Part shown: one piece after another, positions 42,352-50,665 of the stretch | Layout: every line of letters starts with the position of its first letter | Numbering within the stretch: position 1 is the stretch's first letter | Source of the DNA: Bruticola sp004554425 | GTDB taxonomy: Bacteria > Vulcanimicrobiota > Xenobia > Xenobiales > Xenobiaceae | Direction: 5' to 3' | Assembly: GCA_958366945.1 (NCBI GenBank) | Contig: CATXCY010000007.1 | Span: 1 to 64,000 of the forward strand | DNA: 64,000 bases | Program-made: the position numbers and the translations under genes | Notes under the pieces: generated by a model | What the model was told of the DNA's origin: nothing | Databases searched by the model: none | The model's input: only the letters and a program-made list of their open reading frames with translations

Positions 42352-42381
42352 AATAAACCGTCCCTTGCGGAGCGGTTTATT
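42352..42381. terminator. Terminator between tRNA-Arg and lgt
   Basis: AATAAACCG (42352-42360) pairs with CGGTTTATT (42373-42381). A T-run follows on the plus strand and an A-run precedes it, so it can serve tRNA-Arg and the convergent lgt gene. Confidence 0.88.
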
Positions 42382-42405
42382 TTTTTTCTGTGCCAAGCTA
42401 TAGAC

Positions 42406-43227
42406 TTACTTGTCGCTTTCCTTAGTTACAAGCGCTTCTTCGTCTTTTCCCTCAGCTTTAGTAGGCGGCATGGCCATAGCCGTTTTACCGAATACCCCAC
42501 CAACGCCCAATAAAGCTATTACGAACATAGCTAAACAGAACCACTGAGCTAAAGAGAAACAGCCTAAACTTTTGCTATCACGGAAAAATTCGGTGCAAAA
42601 ACGTATTAAAGCATAGCCGCTCACGCCTACCCAGAAAGTTTGACCTTGAAACTTAGCTTTCTTCTCAAAGAACCATAAGCAAAAAGCCATAAGAAGTAAA
42701 TCAAGCACAAGCTCATAAATTTGCGAAGGATGGCGGGGCAAAGCTCCCAACATGCTGTTGGCGGGATAATGGATAGCCCAAAGTAATCCTTCGGAGCAAA
42801 CTTTACCAGCACAACACCCCTGGGCTATACAACCTAAGCGTCCTAAAGCCATTCCCCAAAGTAACGGCGCTGTGTATATATCTACGCAAAACCATGGCAA
42901 AAGTTTATAACGACGGCAGAGCAAAGCTAAAGCCAAATTGCCAAAAATAATGGCGCCAATAATAGTAATACCGCCAGTACGGAAATTAAAAACGCCCCAC
43001 CAATTATTGGCAAAAGTTTCGGGACGCTGAATAACATAGCCTAGCCTAGCTCCTATAAGGCCAATTATTACTGCCCATAAACCAATATCGGCAATATCTA
43101 AAAAGTCCCAGCCACGTTTGGAGGCTAAGTAGCCGGCAAAATAAAGGCCACTAGAGATAGCCACAGCCAAAATCATACCGTAAGTATAAATAGGGAAATT
43201 TCCTATTTGAAAAAGAATGGGATGCAC
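42406..43227 (-). CDS. lgt: Prolipoprotein diacylglyceryl transferase
   Basis: 273 residues with about seven membrane spans from a GTG start (GGAGG nine bases upstream). IGNFPIYTYGMILAVAISSG, DIADIGLWAVIIGLIGARLGYV, FRTGGITIIGAIIFG, GMALGRLGCIAQGCCAG and RHPSQIYE are the conserved Lgt blocks, including the invariant Arg and His residues. It attaches diacylglycerol to the lipobox Cys of prolipoproteins. The C-terminus is an acidic, Lys-rich tail. lspA, the next enzyme of the pathway, is directly upstream. Confidence 0.96.
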   Translation of the reverse strand: MHPILFQIGNFPIYTYGMILAVAISSGLYFAGYLASKRGWDFLDIADIGLWAVIIGLIGARLGYVIQRPETFANNWWGVFNFRTGGITIIGAIIFGNLALALLCRRYKLLPWFCVDIYTAPLLWGMALGRLGCIAQGCCAGKVCSEGLLWAIHYPANSMLGALPRHPSQIYELVLDLLLMAFCLWFFEKKAKFQGQTFWVGVSGYALIRFCTEFFRDSKSLGCFSLAQWFCLAMFVIALLGVGGVFGKTAMAMPPTKAEGKDEEALVTKESDK

Positions 43228-43266
43228 TTAGAAACCTCCGAAGCCGATGGCTAAATTGCTAAAAAA

Positions 43267-43965
43267 CTAAATTTGAGAGGGCGGTAATTTGCTCTCTATA
43301 GCTTCGGTAATATCTTCCGAAGTAGCAGACTCCTGGACAGCAGTAGCTCTTTTCTCCTCTGCTTCTTCAGCAGAAATTTGCTCTTCTACCTTGTCTATTT
43401 GAGCGACTTCAGCTTCAACTTTATCTGGAGCTTTTTGTCCGAATCTGATCACTTCTATGAAGAGTAAAGCTACTCCAATAGTCAAAGCAACGTCAGCAAC
43501 ATTAAATACCGGCCACCAGCGCAAATCCAAAAAATCAACTACATATCCAAAGCGAATACGATCGATAAGATTGCCTATAGCGCCACCAAAAATAAGTGAG
43601 GCAGATAAAAAGCTGAGTTTGCCAAGTTCTTTTATGTCTTCAAAAAAGTAAAGTACACAAGTGACGGCCACAAATGCAGCAGCTATAAAAAACAACTTTT
43701 GATGCTGAAAAATTCCGAAAGCGCCGCCAAAATTTTGCACATAGGTTAATTGAATAAACTTTACAGGCAGTTCAATAGTTTCGTGAAGAGCCATACGAGT
43801 ATAAACTAGATACTTAGTATAAAAATCAGCCGCTATTACCAATATGGCTATGATAAACAAGTTGATCCTGGTCAAAAAAGCGCACGCCCTTCCTAAAAAA
43901 AGTCGACCCTTCCATTTCGACAAAAAAATGATAAAACAGCGCAAAAAAAGGCCGAAAAAGAACAA
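43267..43965 (-). CDS. lspA: Signal peptidase II with acidic C-terminal extension
   Basis: The open frame is 232 residues. The LspA core has four membrane spans with QLTYVQNFGGAFG, ASLIFGGAIGNLIDRIRFGYVVDFLDL and PVFNVADVALTIGVALL, which contain the two catalytic Asp residues. It removes lipoprotein signal peptides after Lgt. The TTG at 43965 is the outer limit; about 30 basic N-terminal residues precede the family's usual start, so an internal TTG near FLTRINLF may be used. After the fourth span a Glu/Ala-rich tail of about 60 residues is not part of the enzyme family. It sits next to lgt in a lipoprotein-processing pair. Confidence 0.93.
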   Translation of the reverse strand: MFFFGLFLRCFIIFLSKWKGRLFLGRACAFLTRINLFIIAILVIAADFYTKYLVYTRMALHETIELPVKFIQLTYVQNFGGAFGIFQHQKLFFIAAAFVAVTCVLYFFEDIKELGKLSFLSASLIFGGAIGNLIDRIRFGYVVDFLDLRWWPVFNVADVALTIGVALLFIEVIRFGQKAPDKVEAEVAQIDKVEEQISAEEAEEKRATAVQESATSEDITEAIESKLPPSQI

Positions 43966-44109
43966 GAACCTGACCGCAGTAAAACCTGGATCAAATTCTT
44001 GAGGCTGACTTACCTAAGCTCAGTTACTATGTGGGAAAGAAAGCAATCTCCTCCCCTTTTGGGTGTCACGATAGTACGTCGACACACATTGTCCCCCCTG
44101 AAAAGCTTC

Positions 44110-44355
44110 CTAACTACGCGGAGGTATGAGCGGCTTTACTTGCTCGGAAACGAAGCCAAGCACACCGTCACGTAAACGGGCCTTATCTTCACTACCCAAG
44201 GAAGAGTAAATATAGTACCCGGACAAAGCCACGGCAGCACCCAAACAAGCCACACCTATAAGCTTAGCGGGAGTAAAAGGAGTATCCTCACCAGGACGGC
44301 GCTCGTCTCCAAAATCGAGGTCGTCTAAGCTCATTCTTTCTATGAATTCAGTCAT
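44110..44355 (-). CDS. Small single-span membrane protein downstream of prp
   Basis: 81 residues beginning MTEFIERMSLDDLDFGDERR, then one membrane helix (LIGVACLGAAVALSGYYIYSSL), then a basic/polar end (VKPLIPPRS). The start is fixed by GAAGGAGGAG directly ahead of the ATG; the frame extends 25 codons further without such a site. I do not recognise the family. It stands where L27 (rpmA) would be expected after rplU and prp. Confidence 0.65.
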   Translation of the reverse strand: MTEFIERMSLDDLDFGDERRPGEDTPFTPAKLIGVACLGAAVALSGYYIYSSLGSEDKARLRDGVLGFVSEQVKPLIPPRS

Positions 44356-44533
44356 GTCTCTCCTCCTTCTGTCCGTTAAAGTTTGAAAACTAAGCGAACC
44401 AAGCTCGCGGGCCACTTCACTGACCGACAAAGCAATTCCTTTAAGAACGGCAGCCCCACTTTATCGTACACAAGGTGAAACAGCCACTCCAATTGGACTA
44501 AAAAAACGACATATACTAAAGAATAAGTTATTC

Positions 44534-44959
44534 TCAGTCTTCGACTTCTGACATGTATTGGTCGCTAAGCTCATTTTCTGCTTCAGCTTCAGCCATAAAT
44601 TCTTCAGCTGTAGGGAAAGATTCTCCCTGAGCAAATGTTTGCACAGACAAAAAGCCTTCGTTGTAGTGGGCCAGCTCCCGCAAAGCTTCCACAGTAGTAC
44701 ACAAAAGCACTTGGGCCTTTTCTTCCACTTCAGAACTCATAGGCTCGAGTCTGATATAGAAGAGACCACGACTTTCCCGCAGAAAAACAGAAGCCCTAAC
44801 CACTCGCTCAAGGCCAATGGCTAGGGCACCGCATAGAGCAGAAACACCCGCGCACAAAAGATCTTCGCCTCCGTATTCTACGGTAAGTCCTGCATGTCCA
44901 AGACAGGCGAAAACTTTTATCCGACCGCGGGCATCGGTCTGCATACTAACCCGGATCAA
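44534..44959 (-). CDS. prp: Ribosomal-processing cysteine protease Prp
   Basis: 141 residues. GHAG with His22 and GGEDLLCAGVSALCGALAIGLE with Cys36 form the Prp (YsxB) catalytic pair and helix. Prp removes an N-terminal extension from L27 in organisms that carry one. It follows rplU by six bases, as in the classic rplU-prp-rpmA order. The C-terminus has an acidic extension (EEFMAEAEAENELSDQ) longer than in short Prp proteins. Confidence 0.93.
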   Translation of the reverse strand: MIRVSMQTDARGRIKVFACLGHAGLTVEYGGEDLLCAGVSALCGALAIGLERVVRASVFLRESRGLFYIRLEPMSSEVEEKAQVLLCTTVEALRELAHYNEGFLSVQTFAQGESFPTAEEFMAEAEAENELSDQYMSEVED

Positions 44960-44965
44960 CAGAGG

Positions 44966-45280
44966 TTAGTTCCTAATCTCACCAATATGCAAAGTGGTGT
45001 AATAATGGCGGGATCCGGTCTTCACACGACGGCGCTTGCGTTTCGCATACTTGAAGACCAACACTTTGCGTTCTCTATGCTGCTCAACGATACGAGCGGA
45101 CACAACGGCACCGGCAACAGTAGGATTACCGGCAGTTAAATTATGATTGTCGTCAACTACGACAAGGACACGATCCAAAGTAACTTCGGAACCAAGCTCG
45201 CCCTCTAAGCGATCTACACGAACTTTCTGTCCAGGAGCAACACGGTACTGTTTGCCCCCTGTTTCTACCACGGCGTACAC
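44966..45280 (-). CDS. rplU: 50S ribosomal protein L21
   Basis: 104 residues from GTG with AGGAGG upstream. YAVVETGGKQYRVAPGQKVRVDRLEG, VLVVVDDN and KVLVFKYAKRKRRRVKTGSRHYYTTLHI are diagnostic of L21, which binds 23S rRNA. No N- or C-terminal extension. It is the first gene of an operon with prp; the predicted promoter lies about 340 bases upstream, leaving a long leader. Confidence 0.97.
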   Translation of the reverse strand: MYAVVETGGKQYRVAPGQKVRVDRLEGELGSEVTLDRVLVVVDDNHNLTAGNPTVAGAVVSARIVEQHRERKVLVFKYAKRKRRRVKTGSRHYYTTLHIGEIRN

Positions 45281-45620
45281 TGAAGTAACCTCCTAAATTT
45301 TAACCCAGCGCGAAAGGCACTAGGCAACCCGCAGATCCAGGTTAAGTGAGAGGAGAGTCTATCACAGAACCAAACAAGCTGTCAAATTCGACGTTCTGCC
45401 TTTTCGAGAAGCTCAAGACTGGGAAGCGAGCTACACTGCGAAAGAGCAGAAAAACAAAGTCGGAATTACTCCGGCTTGCCTCTATCAAACTGCAGGCAAA
45501 TGAAAAAATATTTTCTTTTTACCAAGGCGCACCACCGGCGCTCCCTTTCAGAAGAGGGAACACTATCGCTGGCTAAGGAGTGCCGGAACCTTAACAAAGA
45601 CTAAAAAGGGCACTATGCCG
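45281..45620 (-). other. Long untranslated leader of rplU (no gene seen)
   Basis: Between the predicted start of transcription near 45620 and the rplU GTG at 45280 lie about 340 bases without a credible gene. A small imperfect hairpin, GCCGGA-GTAA-TTCCGAC on the minus strand, is visible at about 45459-45475. It could be an autoregulatory r-protein leader, but this is only suggested by length. Confidence 0.35.
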
Positions 45621-45626
45621 TCTGAT

Positions 45627-45655
45627 AGGATACAACAAACGCAACGATTTTACAA
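45627..45655 (-). promoter_or_regulatory. Candidate promoter of rplU-prp
   Basis: On the minus strand TTGTAA (45655-45650), a 17-base spacer and TATCCT (45632-45627). Moderate match to consensus. Confidence 0.45.
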
Positions 45656-45676
45656 GAGATCAAACTAAACAATTCC

Positions 45677-45709
45677 ATCCCTTGAAATATCCAAGCAGGG
45701 ATTTTTTTT
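45677..45709 (+). terminator. Plus-strand hairpin with T-run ahead of the beta-lactamase-like gene
   Basis: ATCCC (45677-45681) pairs with GGGAT (45698-45702), with TTG/CAA inside, followed by eight T. No plus-strand gene ends here, so it would end a short RNA or act as an attenuator for the gene starting at 45761. Confidence 0.55.
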
Positions 45710-45760
45710 CAATTGGGTAGAAGACCTCAGAGTTAATTTCAGTAAAAAACTTAAATAGCC

Positions 45761-46921
45761 ATGAATAAATGTAAATTACTATTTTTCTGTTGTATTTTGA
45801 CTTCTTGCCTAGCTAGCTTCTCTTGCCAAGCTTATGCCGGCTCCCCCGTTTCTATTGGTGCGCACCATACTTCCGCTCCTAAATCGGCGGAAACTCTGGC
45901 TGCAGCTTTGAGTCCAGTTACTCCCGAACGAGTAAGTAAAGTGCAAGAATTGTTGCAAGCTCAGGTAAAAGCTTATCCCGATTTAGATATCGGTTATTCG
46001 ATTATTCACATTCCCACTTCAGCTAAACTTTCCAACCAAGGAACCAAACAATATCCGCTGGCCAGTGTTTTTAAAGTGCCAGTTTTAATCGAAACCTGTT
46101 TGCAATTGCAAGATAACGTACTCCCTTTTAATGTCGACAAACAACTTACTATAAAAAAAGAAGACTTTTGTATAGGCAGCGGTGATCTTATAGATGCTCC
46201 CGTAAATAGTAAGATTACTTTGGATAAAGCGCTCACTTTGATGATCACTATCTCTGACAATACGGCTACAGATATGATCGTCCATTTAATAGGTGCAGGT
46301 AATATCCATCGCTTAATGCGCGATTTAAATCTCAATGATAACTACATATTCATGAGCAATCGCCAAGCTTGGTTAATTTGCTTGGGAAAAGGCAGCTTAA
46401 TAAAAAGCGACAATCCAGATGAAATTGCTCGCACTTGGAAGCAACTTACTCCCAGACAGCGCTTGGCTTTAGCCAAAGAAGTTGAGGAAGACAATAAGAA
46501 TTTAAGTAAAAGCCAATTCCAAGCTTTAGAAGATCGCTCCGGAGCCAAATATACTTTTGCTCAGCAAAGACATGTAGCCGAAACTGTAGATAACCAAAGC
46601 TCCCCAGACGATTTTTCTATGTTGTTAGCCAAATTGTGGCGTCAGGAAATTTTGGCTCCCGATTGGACAGATTACGCGCTTTCCATTTTAGCTGCTCAGG
46701 AATACAATTCACGCATTCCCCGCTACTTGCCTAAAGGTACCAAAACTTACCACAAAACTGGCACTATAAGCGGAGTGGTCAACGATAGTGGCATTATTAT
46801 CAGCAAACGCGGCAATCCTTTGGCTATTACCGTTTTTGTTAAAAATGTAGGCTGCGGCCAAAATAGTAGAGCTTCTCAGGCTATAGGTCATCTCAGCAAA
46901 ATTGCTTGGGATAACCTTTAG
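45761..46921 (+). CDS. Exported class A beta-lactamase-fold serine hydrolase
   Basis: 386 residues with a signal peptide (MNKCKLLFFCCILTSCLASFSCQAYAG). PLASVFKVPVLIE holds the SxxK motif with the acylated Ser, ITISDNTATDMIV the SDN motif, and TYHKTGTISGVVND the KTG motif, all in class A order. The stretch where class A enzymes have the omega-loop ExxLN is replaced by an atypical segment (RLALAKEVEEDNKNLSKSQF and flanks) of extra length. It therefore could be a penicillin-binding enzyme, a carboxypeptidase-like hydrolase or a divergent beta-lactamase. It lies outside the cytoplasmic membrane. A hairpin with T-run precedes it. Confidence 0.8.
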   Translation: MNKCKLLFFCCILTSCLASFSCQAYAGSPVSIGAHHTSAPKSAETLAAALSPVTPERVSKVQELLQAQVKAYPDLDIGYSIIHIPTSAKLSNQGTKQYPLASVFKVPVLIETCLQLQDNVLPFNVDKQLTIKKEDFCIGSGDLIDAPVNSKITLDKALTLMITISDNTATDMIVHLIGAGNIHRLMRDLNLNDNYIFMSNRQAWLICLGKGSLIKSDNPDEIARTWKQLTPRQRLALAKEVEEDNKNLSKSQFQALEDRSGAKYTFAQQRHVAETVDNQSSPDDFSMLLAKLWRQEILAPDWTDYALSILAAQEYNSRIPRYLPKGTKTYHKTGTISGVVNDSGIIISKRGNPLAITVFVKNVGCGQNSRASQAIGHLSKIAWDNL

Positions 46922-47104
46922 TGTACTCAAGCTTAATTAGCCAGGACTTTTACCCTACCAAAAGGAAAATTTCTCGGCGCCGCGTTGTAAACAAAAAATA
47001 CATTATTCAAATTACCTAGCACTTCGGAAGCAACGGTAATTATCAAAAAGCCGCTCATTATTAGTCAACAGAGGCTTTATATTGCAAGAGGAAACCAAAA
47101 TTCA

Positions 47105-47683
47105 ATGAGTGCAAATTGGAATAAGCTTATCCAGACTTCCTTGCAGGAATCTATCGATGCCAAACTCAGGCTGATTCAAAATACAGAAGCGATAAATCAA
47201 GCTGGTCTGATGTTGGTAAAATGTTTGCGTGAAGGTCATTGCGTATTTTTAGCTGGTAACGGCGGCAGCGCAGCCGATGCTCAGCATATCGCCACCGAAT
47301 TGGTGGGACGCTTCGAGCATGATAATCAGTTGCCAGCTATAGCTTTGACAACCGACACTTCATGTCTAACAGCCTTGGCCAACGATTTTGGCTATGATAC
47401 AGTCTTTTCACGCCAGGTTAATGCTTTAATGCGTCCAGGCGATGTACTGGTTGCCATTTCAACTTCAGGCAATTCTAAATGTATCAATTTAGCTGCCGAA
47501 TGCGCCAAGCAAAAGGGCGGCTTGGTTATAGGGCTGACAGGCAAAGATGGTGGCGCCTTAAAAGATATTAGTGACGTGGCTATAGTAGTGCCGGCCCAAC
47601 GCACTTGCCGTATCCAGGAAAGCCACATTACCATAGGCCACATTCTCTGCGAAATTATTGAAGCCGACCTTTATAACAACTAA
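47105..47683 (+). CDS. gmhA: SIS-domain phosphoheptose isomerase GmhA
   Basis: 192 residues. CVFLAGNGGSAADAQHIATELVGRFE, TTDTSCLTALANDFGYDTVFSRQV, LVAISTSGNSKCINLA and SHITIGHILCEIIE match GmhA, which converts sedoheptulose 7-phosphate to D-glycero-D-manno-heptose 7-phosphate. The conserved Glu and His of the zinc/catalytic site are present. The product feeds ADP- or GDP-heptose for lipopolysaccharide core or surface-layer glycan. No other heptose gene is in the window. A large membrane protein gene follows in the same direction. Confidence 0.92.
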   Translation: MSANWNKLIQTSLQESIDAKLRLIQNTEAINQAGLMLVKCLREGHCVFLAGNGGSAADAQHIATELVGRFEHDNQLPAIALTTDTSCLTALANDFGYDTVFSRQVNALMRPGDVLVAISTSGNSKCINLAAECAKQKGGLVIGLTGKDGGALKDISDVAIVVPAQRTCRIQESHITIGHILCEIIEADLYNN

Positions 47684-47777
47684 CTATAAAGCGCAGCGGT
47701 AATTCTGCATTGGTAGCTTTTCCTACGGCCGCTCCTACTATCGATAAAGGCGCCGAAAGATATAATCGAATGTAAAA

Positions 47778-50534
47778 ATGCTGGACATATTGCTTATTAT
47801 CGTCCTCCTAGTTTTGGCCGGAGGCGGATACAAAATAGCTACAGCCGGCCTGGAAATATACGATAACAGTCTGGCTAAAGCAATGGCTTTGCCTATAGGT
47901 TTGATCACTCTTATAGGCATAACTACCTTATTGGCGCCTTGGCTACCTTTGTGGGGGTGTTTACTAAGCTGCGTTATTTTGTTTGCTATAGTATGGCTAG
48001 CAGTTAAAGTTCCCCAAGTGCAAGGGACGACGCCTCCACCTTTTACCAAAGGGCAGAAATTGCTACTCTTGGTCACAGTTGGTGCTACCCTTTTTTACGT
48101 ACACGCCGTTCAGCTCCTAACCTTTGCGCCCGACTTTTGGTCGCTTTATCCTATTTCTCGCTCACTTATTAAAAGCGGCCTACCGGTTATGCATCCTTTT
48201 TTCCCCTGGATTAGCCTGAACGGCCACTTTTCCAAGCAACTTTTAGTTGCCACTTTGGCTGGCGCAGTTGGCCAAGATACTATTCGGGCTACTTGGATTT
48301 GCGAAATTTTTCTTTTAATTAGCTCTATTATGCTGTGGGCTTTAGCAATTAGAAAAATTTCGCACAGCGCCAGAGCTGGAGCCTGGGGTGCCTTCTTCCT
48401 CTTTTTCTGTGTCAATGTAGGCGGCAAAGCCGGGCTTATGGATGCCTTCGATAATGGCGATTTATTGGTTTTCACCATTTTGGGCCTACTTTTGGGCCTT
48501 TTTGTAGATATAATTTACAAAGCCAGAGAGCATTGGCCCTTGCACTGGCCCAAAATAATCTTGACCACTGTGTTAGCCGGCCTTTATGGCTTTATTTGTG
48601 AAAGTTATCTAGCTTTAGTTTTGGCTTGCTTTGCCGCCGGTTCACTAATAGTGTGCCGCCGCCGCACTTCTATTGCCAAAACTTTGTTGAGCATAACGGC
48701 CCTGAGCATTTTGGGCAGCCTTCTAATTAGCGTTTGCGGCGGCGGCGTGTTGGGCTTCTTGGCTAGACAAAGCGCTCACCGAATAATGGCAATTCCTTAC
48801 CAAAATGGAGTCTCAGAGGCGCCAACTTCCGCTTATGCCTCCATATCTTTTCCCAAACGCCACTTACTAGCCATTCGCTTAGGAGCTGACCCCTACCAAC
48901 GCCTTTCTAGCGCTTTAAATACAGCCTTATTCCGTCATTATAAGCCTTTACTAGACGACGGAGGCTACAGCTCGATATTTAGTACAAAGGTGCTGATCTT
49001 ACACTGGTTGCCCACTTGGTTGGCGCCTTTCACTTTAGCCTGGGCCATAAAGCGACGCAGCATTTGCGGCTATATGTTCGGACTTTTGGGCTTAATTGCG
49101 TATTTTACACCAGCTTTGATCGATTTTGGCCCAATTCAGGAGGCGGAATATTTTCGCTGGGAGTTCGCTGCTGGAGTTGGCTTTGCCGGACTTATGGCTT
49201 TGGCAATTAGCGATCTAATCGACCACGCTACTATGTTAAAGAGCTTAGGCTGGCGTCGAATGGCTTATTCCGCCTTGTTCATTTTCATTGTTGCCAATTT
49301 TGTAGGAGCCCAGAGGCTACTAAACAACGTAATAATCGAAGCCCAAAAGTCGCCGCAAGCAGCCGCTAAAGTATTATGGCCTTGGTATCCCAACACTTAT
49401 CGTTGGCTTTTGAACTGTAAGGAATTGCAACTGAACCAGCGCGATTTAGACTTGGCGCTTTGGCTTTGGAAGCAGCCCAGCACCAAAAACGTAGTCTGGC
49501 GCGAACATGCTCATACACCAGAGCAATTTTTAAAATGCGCAGTTATCAACGGCTTATCTGGCACTTTGTCTTGCGAGCATGCTTTGCCACCACACTGGCA
49601 ACCTATGGGCACGGCCCCTTACCTACCCAACAGCAGCACAGTGGTTTTTCAAAAGCAACATTCATTGCCTTTAATATCAGGTTTGGGAGCAGACTGGTTA
49701 GTAAGCGAAAAAGAGTTACCGAAAGAAGAATTGAGCAATTTTTCTTGCAGCACTGCTAATATTTCCAGCAAACCGACGGCAACTTTGGTACGTACTTTCG
49801 GTAACAAACGCAAATATTGGCTTTATAAGTTAGATAATTCTTTGCCTTCAGCTGAAGAAATTGATTGTCCCAAAGCTGTCGAGCACAATACAGAGATAAA
49901 AATAATCGGTTTACCCAAAGCCTCTGCCTGGATGTATGGTCAAGCTTATCCAGTCCGTTTGCAATCATCTCGCCCCTTAAAAGGCTGGTTGCGAGCTTAT
50001 TTTGAGTCTAAAGCTGAGCCTCAGGAGCAAAATCGTCTGGCCAACTTACCTCTGACATTTTGGATAGAAGGACAAAGCAGCAAGATCATGCTTTGCCCTC
50101 CCATAAATGAAGGCCATTATCAACTTTCTTGGTCTTATAGCCAAGATGGACGGTCTTGGCAAAGGCTAAAAGGTCAAACAAAAGCCGACTATCTAGTCTC
50201 GGAAAATATTGACGAGCATTTGCGCGTAAAAGAAATAGTGGCTTCTTCTGCACAAAACGGTTTTATTATTTTAAAAAATATCGGCACTCATCCATTTTAT
50301 TGCGGAGGCCCCTTATCGATAAAATGGTGGGTTTGGTCAGACAAATTGCACAACTATCGCAGCAACGCCGCCGCCCCCGAAGGTGAAACGATCTATAGCC
50401 AAGCCATTCCTCCACAAGGAGAGATAAAAGTAAATTGGACAACCCAAGAGCCGCTTCCCGAAGAGGGATTCCGTCTGGATATTTCTGCCAGCGCTCAAAT
50501 CGGCCAAAATGTAACCGTATCCAGATTTTTCTAA
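47778..50534 (+). CDS. Large membrane protein, GT-C-like, with C-terminal soluble domain
   Basis: 918 residues. The first 500 or so hold about twelve hydrophobic spans with a loop after the early helices reading FAPDFWSLYPISRSLIKSG, and AEYFRWEFAAGVGFAGLMAL further on. The last 400 residues are soluble, with a beta-rich part (LRAYFESKAEPQ, FWIEGQSSKIMLCPPINEG) probably outside. This is the layout of many uncharacterised polytopic glycosyltransferase-like proteins; no catalytic motif can be fixed. Its neighbour gmhA suggests surface polysaccharide work. It shares style with the GT-C-like protein at 1.7-4.4 kb but I see no close sequence match. Confidence 0.65.
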   Translation: MLDILLIIVLLVLAGGGYKIATAGLEIYDNSLAKAMALPIGLITLIGITTLLAPWLPLWGCLLSCVILFAIVWLAVKVPQVQGTTPPPFTKGQKLLLLVTVGATLFYVHAVQLLTFAPDFWSLYPISRSLIKSGLPVMHPFFPWISLNGHFSKQLLVATLAGAVGQDTIRATWICEIFLLISSIMLWALAIRKISHSARAGAWGAFFLFFCVNVGGKAGLMDAFDNGDLLVFTILGLLLGLFVDIIYKAREHWPLHWPKIILTTVLAGLYGFICESYLALVLACFAAGSLIVCRRRTSIAKTLLSITALSILGSLLISVCGGGVLGFLARQSAHRIMAIPYQNGVSEAPTSAYASISFPKRHLLAIRLGADPYQRLSSALNTALFRHYKPLLDDGGYSSIFSTKVLILHWLPTWLAPFTLAWAIKRRSICGYMFGLLGLIAYFTPALIDFGPIQEAEYFRWEFAAGVGFAGLMALAISDLIDHATMLKSLGWRRMAYSALFIFIVANFVGAQRLLNNVIIEAQKSPQAAAKVLWPWYPNTYRWLLNCKELQLNQRDLDLALWLWKQPSTKNVVWREHAHTPEQFLKCAVINGLSGTLSCEHALPPHWQPMGTAPYLPNSSTVVFQKQHSLPLISGLGADWLVSEKELPKEELSNFSCSTANISSKPTATLVRTFGNKRKYWLYKLDNSLPSAEEIDCPKAVEHNTEIKIIGLPKASAWMYGQAYPVRLQSSRPLKGWLRAYFESKAEPQEQNRLANLPLTFWIEGQSSKIMLCPPINEGHYQLSWSYSQDGRSWQRLKGQTKADYLVSENIDEHLRVKEIVASSAQNGFIILKNIGTHPFYCGGPLSIKWWVWSDKLHNYRSNAAAPEGETIYSQAIPPQGEIKVNWTTQEPLPEEGFRLDISASAQIGQNVTVSRFF

Positions 50535-50665
50535 TCGAAATTTAAGCTATCGAATCTCAAGCTAAAAAATCTGCCCAAAAGAGGATTTCCCCCAAGCAGA
50601 GGAAAGTGCTTGGCCGATTTCTGATAAGTATTTATCGATATTTTAAGAGGTGTGACTACTTTAAT

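Noticed and set aside
45346..45576. Plus-strand open frame of 76 codons in the rplU leader
   Set aside because: No ribosome-binding site or recognisable domain, and it lies antisense to the leader.
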